Shown here: positions 59,283-64,000 of the stretch, piece after piece
Layout: the number at the start of each line of letters is the position of its first letter
Position numbering within the stretch: position 1 is the stretch's first letter
DNA from: Rhynchopus euleeides
Taxonomy: Eukaryota > Euglenozoa > Diplonemea > Diplonemida > Diplonemidae
Assembly: GCA_963210315.1 (NCBI GenBank)
Contig: OY723245.1
Coordinates: 1,687,910-1,751,909 of the forward strand
Direction of reading: 5' to 3'
Length of the DNA stretch: 64,000 bases
Position numbers and translations under genes: made by a program
Notes under the pieces: generated by a model
Told to the model about the DNA's origin: nothing
Seen by the model: the letters and a program-made list of their open reading frames with translations, nothing else
Databases searched by the model: none

Positions 59283-60171
59283 AACATCCTTCAGGATTTT
59301 GAAGGCACGTCTCACACCGGTTGGTGCTGTGTCGCATTCCAGGGGATAGTCCTTCACTTGGGTACGATTCGGCGCGACTGAGTCATCAAGCTTCATCCAC
59401 CTGCCTCTCGTGGTGGCGTTGGATTTTCGCACGCTGCGCCGCATTTTCACCCGGCCGAACTCAAAAACCCAAAGTCTACTGAAGATAGTCTGGCCTCTCC
59501 ACAACATGTGATGGGAAAATGTTGAGGTCGGGCCATGCCAGCCCTGGCACGAGATCACTGCTCGTACCTGGGACCACCCGTGTAAAAGTCCCCCCAGGGG
59601 GGACTTAAGCACAGGTGGACCTAAACACGGGAGTGGGCTGGTCTGGAGGGTCATCAGGTGGCCGCTAGGCCACCTGGTGCCCTCCAGGTGCTGTCAGAGT
59701 CGTAAAGTGGGGTGCCAAAAGTCCATCCGGACCGGAATCACCCCCATACGACGGAAGCGGAAGAGGTCTTCTTGGTCTCCACCGTGCCACCCCCGTGTTT
59801 AAGCCCCCCCCTGGCCGAAAGTCGCCTCCAGGGGGGGGACTTAAACACGGGGGGTCCCAGGTACCCCCGAAAATTCACATTGTGTCTACAGTGTGGGGCC
59901 CGAAAATCGAGTTTTCGGTGTTGCTTTTCCACATTTGGGGTTCCCAACTTCAGGACTGTCGCGCAATTACCTCAAAAGTGGCCGAGAAACCCAGGAATTT
60001 CTTTTTTTGAAGCCAATATTTTTTGTCACAGTAGCTTAGCTGAAAAGTTGGGCGAGTCGTCCACCCTACTTTATATCCGCAGAGTTCGAACCCCGAAACC
60101 GCGAATCCCCTGTTATCCTCCACTCAAGAATCCATGGTAGTGTGGCAGAGTCAAAAAAATCAGAACTGAGG
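59283..60171. other. Spacer with nested short hairpins
   Basis: Two hairpins of the type AAGTCCCCCC...GGGGGGACTT (near 59587-59611 and 59797-59853) and a GGTGGCCGCTAGGCCACC hairpin near 59657. A minus-strand frame covering 59283-59654 looks partly protein-like (WVFEFGRVKMRRSVRKSN) but I cannot assign it. Otherwise nothing. Confidence 0.45.
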
Positions 60172-60230
60172 AGGGCCCTGCTACTAGTCACAGCTAGCTA
60201 GTCGGCTCGCCAGTCAGTGAGGGGAAGGAA
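60172..60230 (+). repeat. Partial copy 3 of the GGGCCCTCGCTACCAG hairpin family
   Basis: GGGCCCTGCTACTAGTCACA and CAGTCAGTGAGGGGAAG match copies 1 and 2, with an insertion of GCTAGTCGG. The distal arm is missing. Confidence 0.6.
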
Positions 60231-60610
60231 GCTACCCTCTCTGCCAAAAGACCTCAGGAAAAAATCTCGAGACTCAGCCAGCCACGAAGATATGCTCGAT
60301 TCGTGTCGGTCGAATCGCGTGTCATGGCAATTTTTTTCAAACACCCCATTCCCTCTCAACATTCGGTCCGTTTCACATCCTCCAACCTGCCCTCTTTGTC
60401 TTCTGCACCCCCCCTGGAAAAGGGATTCCCGCTGAGCACCACCGTCCGCACACGGTGAGTCTCAGGCTGGAGCTGGCCTGCCCACCACTGAGAACTGGCG
60501 GGGATGTGATACACAATATGTAAGACTCCCGATTTCATTCCCGCCTCAGAGGTGTGTAGGTTGGTTGGCCGAGATCCCGAAAAAGAAGATTGTGTGTGTG
60601 TGTGTGTGTG
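60231..60610. other. Spacer ending in (GT)n
   Basis: No gene. A (TG)n tract at 60591-60610 abuts the truncated dispersed repeat. Confidence 0.4.
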
Positions 60611-60976
60611 GAAGCGTAGCGAAGTCGCGAAGTAACGAAGGAAATCGTACGACTGAAGCTTTTGGGTTATCACCTTCATGCCACTTCACAGGGCCTCAAC
60701 ACAGCCTTGAGACAGCAAGTGTGCGCTGAACAAAAAGTAGTCCGGAACTGTTCTCCCACAGATGCTGGACAGGGTGTCTATAATAAAGCGAAACACGGTG
60801 GACTCCAGCCACCCTAGCGGGAGTCTGAGAGGGTGTCTTTTTCTGCAGTATGCACTGGAGACTCCCGCTAGCGGGAGTCTATTTTCCAGCTAATTTAGGC
60901 TAAAGACTCCCGCTAGTTGAGACTCCCGAAAAGGTTTCCCCTACCCCCGCTGGAGTCCGCCGTGAAAGGAGCACGA
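60611..60976 (+). repeat. Dispersed repeat, copy D (5'-truncated, with insertion)
   Basis: It begins at GAAGCGTAGCGAAGTCGCG, lacking the first ~18 bases of the unit, which are replaced by (GT)n, and ends GGAGCACGA. It is split by a 171-bp element (60794-60964) inserted at AAA. Confidence 0.85.
60794..60964. mobile_element. 171-bp TIR element with AAA target duplication, inside copy D
   Basis: The ends CACGGTGGACTCCAGC and GCTGGAGTCCGCCGTG are inverse with one mismatch. AAA lies on both sides (60791-60793 and 60965-60967), while the uninterrupted copies have a single AAA (GCGAAAGGAG). Three further ACTCCCGCTAG blocks lie inside in both orientations. A 3-bp duplication with CAC-starting ends recalls the CACTA group, but the element is too short to prove it. 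Confidence 0.88.
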
Positions 60977-61485
60977 TTTCCCCCAACAAGGTACAGCGCA
61001 CTTGCCTGGCGGAAATGCAGCGATAGGGAGAAGTACGAGGTGCTTGCCGTCACACACTTTCGCAGGCAAGATATTCTGTGTGTTTCGTACGATCAACAAA
61101 ACCCATGTTTATCGTGGCACCTTTCGTACTCCTCCATGAACGATCGTACACGACCCGAGCTGTATTATCCCCATTGATCCATTGAGGGAAGATATGGCGT
61201 ATTTCTTGCGGGGGGGGGGGGGGGGGGGAGGGGGGTGAGAGGGGCGGGATGGAGCCACAAGAGTGCCGCTCGAGATTCAGCACTGCGTGGTTGCAAACAC
61301 ATTGCATCAGGACCCACATCCCGACGAGACCCCCCTTTTTTTTGCCCCACACACGCCAGACTACCCACACCCCACCACAGCCTGAGCAGCTCCCACCTCC
61401 CGTCTGCCCACATTTCACCCTCCGCAGAACTCCCCAGGCATATCTCTTGTCTCTGGTTGTCCCACACTATGTGACTGCGGTGCTC
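60977..61485. other. Intergenic upstream of the right-edge gene
   Basis: A poly-G run of about 19 bases at 61211 and a pyrimidine-rich stretch ending CCGCAG (61431), 55 bases before the start codon. No gene. Confidence 0.4.
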
Positions 61486-64000
61486 ATGGATGACAGGCAG
61501 GGCGAGTGTGACGCTGGGCTGCCTGAGGGCATCCCTGCCGATGCAGACATGTCACATGGAGAGGAAGACAGCCCCGCAGCGGATGCGGCGCCTCAGATGT
61601 CTTCCGAGATGCCGCACCACCCGGTGTGGATGTCGGGGATGTGGTGCGCTCTGCAGCGCCACCTCACGCTACCGCAGATCGTCACCTCGACGTCGTTCTC
61701 CATGAAGCCCGCGCTGCGCGACGACACAGGCCCTACCTACAGCGAGACGCTGGGCCGCCTCGACCTCCACGGGCAGTACACAACACAGAACACCCCTTCG
61801 GGATCCGAACCCGACCTCCCCCCGAGGCTCTCCCGACGCTGCAGAAGCGCCGCCACCGCTCCTCTGCCACAACCCCACGCCGCAGACAACATGGCCTCCG
61901 CTGAACTGCCTGACCCCGGAGGCTCGTTAGAAGCGTCCCCTACCGTGGTGTCGCCCCAGGAATCGCTCTCGCAGGATGCAGTCCCCTCTGAGTGCACAAC
62001 CGCAGCACCCACAGAGCCTATGGCAGATATGGCTTCGGAAGCCGTGCCCCCACCTCTGTCGGAGGGGTTGGGTTCCAACTGCTGCGCCGCATCGCAGGGG
62101 GAGGCGGTATGCTGTGATGCAGCCGCAGACGCAGGCGCAGTCATCTCGACGGAGGATACGGAGGACACGGGGGAGGCGGCAGCCGCAGGCACCCCGGTGG
62201 CAGCAGAGGCGGCAGGGGTGGTGGTGGTGGCAGGGTCCAACCCAGGGAGCCTGGCGGGCGACGCGGTGGCGGAGTGGCTGCGCCTCGGGGAGCAGGTGGA
62301 GGTAGGGGTGGGGGTGGGCGAGGATGCGGAGGGGGGGCGCGAAGCGGAGGGGGTGGGCCAGCCGGCGCCAGCCGGCGAGCGGGGCTCCTTCATGCGGCAC
62401 AGGCCGCCCCCTCTGGCGTCGCCCACGGTGCAGCCGATGTACTTCCCCATGCCGACGGCAAGCCCCTATATGAGCGAGGCGCGGAGCGCTTATGCCTATT
62501 TTGTCAACAGGAGGGACCCGCAGGACCTCGTCTCTGCAGCACGCACGCGGAGCGCGTCGCGTGAGAAGAGAGACCGCGCGAAGCAGGAGCGCAAGGCAAA
62601 CGATGCCAACCCCACACCCTCCGCAGCCTGCAACACGGTGTGGTCCATGCCGTATCTCACGGGCGGAGTGTCGGAGCAGCGGGCTCGCGTGGCATACTAC
62701 CAGGTGAAGGGAGTGAAGTTCGCTGTTGCCGATGCGGCCCCCCCTGCGGGGGAGCCGGTGAGCCCGGAGGGCGAGAGGGGCAGTAGCAGTGGTGGTGGTG
62801 GTGGGGCGCCTCTCTCGCAGATGCAGGGCGTGCCTCTGGCAGAGCAGAGCCGGAAGAGGAGGGAGGCGCGTGAGGCCAGCAGGGAGCGGGTGCGCTGCAA
62901 GACTGGGCTGCTTATCAACGCGCAGATCCTGGAGCAGCCTTCAGGGGACTATGTGCTGTGCAACGGAGGGGCGTCGTCGCGCAACTTCGACACCGGCACT
63001 GCCTACGCCGAGCCGCAGCCGCATCCGCCGCCGCCGTCCCCCACATATGCATGCACGCCGATGCATATCTGTGCAACGGAGCCAGAGAGGACGCTGCCCC
63101 GGTATCTGGCTGTGTTGCCTGATCCGCATAGGTTCGAGCAGCACGATCAGAGGCTGCGCCAGGTGCGTGTGGAGACGGATCTGGAGGAGGGGGGTGGGGA
63201 GGGCCAGGAGGGGGCGGCGCGTGTTGCGCCGCAGTTCCGCCCAGTGCAGGATGTGGTGTCGGTGTACCGGCACCTGGCGAGCAGCATGCTGCGGGAGGGG
63301 GGGTACAACCCCGACCCGTGCCCCCTGCAGTTCGACCCGCAGCGGTCTATGTCGCTGGTGGAGTTGGGGCGTCTGCCGTGCTGGAGGCGCCTGCTGAACG
63401 ACAGCCAGTATGCAGGGATGGTGGCGGAGGAGGTTGTGAACACCTCCCTGCGCAGGGTGCAGCTGGTGGCGGCGCTGCAGCAGCCGCGGCTGGAGGCGCA
63501 GGCGCAGGATGTGCCTGCGGTATCTCCTGTTGCGATGCCCTCTGAGGTGCTGAAGAAGCCGAAGCCTGTGTTCGCGCACCAGCAGCACAATACCATGCGG
63601 CACCGCCTGCCCCAGAAGGCTCGCGAGGTGTCGGAGGATGGCGACCTGCTGCCGGAGGCGGAATGGCGTGTGTGTTTTGCCGACAAGCAGAATGGCGCAC
63701 CGTGTGTCACGATCGGGAAGAGGAAGAAGCGTTCCACCGGGCAGGGCGACGCCGCCCATGAGATTGACGAGCGGCTCCGCCTGCGCGTGAAGGTGCTGCG
63801 CGATGCTTGCGACAAAGTCATACGCAGCCTGCCCGGGGGGCGCGAGGCTCGCGGCTCCCTCTGGAAGAGGCCACCCGCAATGATCCCGTCACCCTCCACC
63901 ACATGCCAAGACAAGCTTGCCACCACAGGCGCCAAGACGCTGTTTGGGGTCCCTGGCCAGCAGGAGCAGGACCAGCCCCAACAGGCACCTGCGCCACGCC
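61486..64000 (+). CDS. Large unrecognised protein, partial (runs off right edge)
   Basis: From the ATG at 61486 (MDDRQGECDAGLPEGIPADA) the frame stays open to the last base, 838 codons without a stop. Residues about 1-130 include HHPVWMSGMWCALQRHLTLP and TSFSMKPALRDDTGPTYSET, which look folded. Residues 140-300 are Ala/Glu/Gly-rich and disordered. Further on come RTRSASREKRDRAKQERKAN (basic helix), QMQGVPLAEQSRKRREA, GLLINAQILEQPSGDYVLC, a structured stretch VVSVYRHLASSMLREGGYNP ... RLPCWRRLLNDSQYAGMVAE and a basic tail with VTIGKRKKRS. I recognise no domain. Composition and the long stop-free frame support a real gene. Confidence 0.72.
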   Translation, partial: MDDRQGECDAGLPEGIPADADMSHGEEDSPAADAAPQMSSEMPHHPVWMSGMWCALQRHLTLPQIVTSTSFSMKPALRDDTGPTYSETLGRLDLHGQYTTQNTPSGSEPDLPPRLSRRCRSAATAPLPQPHAADNMASAELPDPGGSLEASPTVVSPQESLSQDAVPSECTTAAPTEPMADMASEAVPPPLSEGLGSNCCAASQGEAVCCDAAADAGAVISTEDTEDTGEAAAAGTPVAAEAAGVVVVAGSNPGSLAGDAVAEWLRLGEQVEVGVGVGEDAEGGREAEGVGQPAPAGERGSFMRHRPPPLASPTVQPMYFPMPTASPYMSEARSAYAYFVNRRDPQDLVSAARTRSASREKRDRAKQERKANDANPTPSAACNTVWSMPYLTGGVSEQRARVAYYQVKGVKFAVADAAPPAGEPVSPEGERGSSSGGGGGAPLSQMQGVPLAEQSRKRREAREASRERVRCKTGLLINAQILEQPSGDYVLCNGGASSRNFDTGTAYAEPQPHPPPPSPTYACTPMHICATEPERTLPRYLAVLPDPHRFEQHDQRLRQVRVETDLEEGGGEGQEGAARVAPQFRPVQDVVSVYRHLASSMLREGGYNPDPCPLQFDPQRSMSLVELGRLPCWRRLLNDSQYAGMVAEEVVNTSLRRVQLVAALQQPRLEAQAQDVPAVSPVAMPSEVLKKPKPVFAHQQHNTMRHRLPQKAREVSEDGDLLPEAEWRVCFADKQNGAPCVTIGKRKKRSTGQGDAAHEIDERLRLRVKVLRDACDKVIRSLPGGREARGSLWKRPPAMIPSPSTTCQDKLATTGAKTLFGVPGQQEQDQPQQAPAPR

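Noticed and set aside
57150-59302. Several 240-570-codon open frames on both strands with a 41-residue periodic protein
   Set aside because: They are a by-product of the stop-free 41-bp satellite; all three frames on each strand give the same cyclic peptide and none has independent support.
62107-62130. GTATGC donor-like site in the right-edge gene
   Set aside because: The nearest CAG would give an intron of about 22 bases, too short; the frame is open through it.
1-64000. Retroelements, Polintons or other virus-like elements
   Set aside because: No reverse transcriptase, integrase, capsid or long terminal repeats were recognised anywhere in the window.

Overview
The window is nuclear DNA from a GC-rich eukaryotic microbe. 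The protein-coding genes are interrupted by short introns with a very uniform donor (GTATGY) and CAG acceptors. Two of the genes point to a flagellate: one protein carries sperm-tail PG-rich (SHIPPO) repeats and another a dynein-stalk-like domain. I cannot name the lineage from sequence alone. I find no operons, CRISPR arrays or convincing retroelements. A 200-base run of N (6626-6825) is an assembly gap.

Layout of genes. On the minus strand there is an unfinished cytoskeleton-type gene at the left edge (<1-588) and an RMI1-like OB-fold protein (4451-5209). Every other gene is on the plus strand: a SHIPPO-repeat protein (9457-10333), an unrecognised protein (11331-11966), the polyadenylation factor FIP1 (13090-14719), a large coiled-coil orphan (18751-21523), a soluble-looking cytochrome P450 that reads like aromatase/CYP19 (22937-24214), a 1,819-residue P-loop NTPase / RNA-dependent RNA polymerase / SF1 helicase fusion (26091-31550), a dienelactone hydrolase (33508-34326), a DUF218 protein (35293-36078), the first half of a LIM-domain gene (37028-37455), a dynein-stalk-like plus SAM protein (41222-42655), a possible Mediator subunit (44466-45197), a five-exon coiled-coil protein (45693-48690), an ankyrin protein (49753-51117), a small secreted peptide (52997-53173), a Golgi-type PC-esterase/TBL acyltransferase (53846-55501) and a long unfinished orphan at the right edge (61486->64000).

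Between the genes the DNA is crowded with non-autonomous DNA transposons and foldback elements, often nested: a piggyBac element with TTAA ends that holds at least two further elements (1337-3412), a 3.6-kb composite (15067-18696), TA-flanked foldbacks (38375-39059, 56563-56692), an element with a short target duplication (39392-40286), and a roughly 210-bp dispersed repeat in four copies, one of which has a matching empty site in the window. A 2.1-kb satellite of 41-bp units (57150-59282) switches orientation once and forms a giant inverted repeat.

Most notable is the RdRP fusion. It joins in one chain the polymerase and an SF1 helicase that in fission yeast are separate partners (Rdp1 and Hrr1 of the RNA-directed RNA polymerase complex), and it adds an N-terminal kinase-like NTPase. 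The other genes look like unlinked housekeeping, flagellar and secretory functions.
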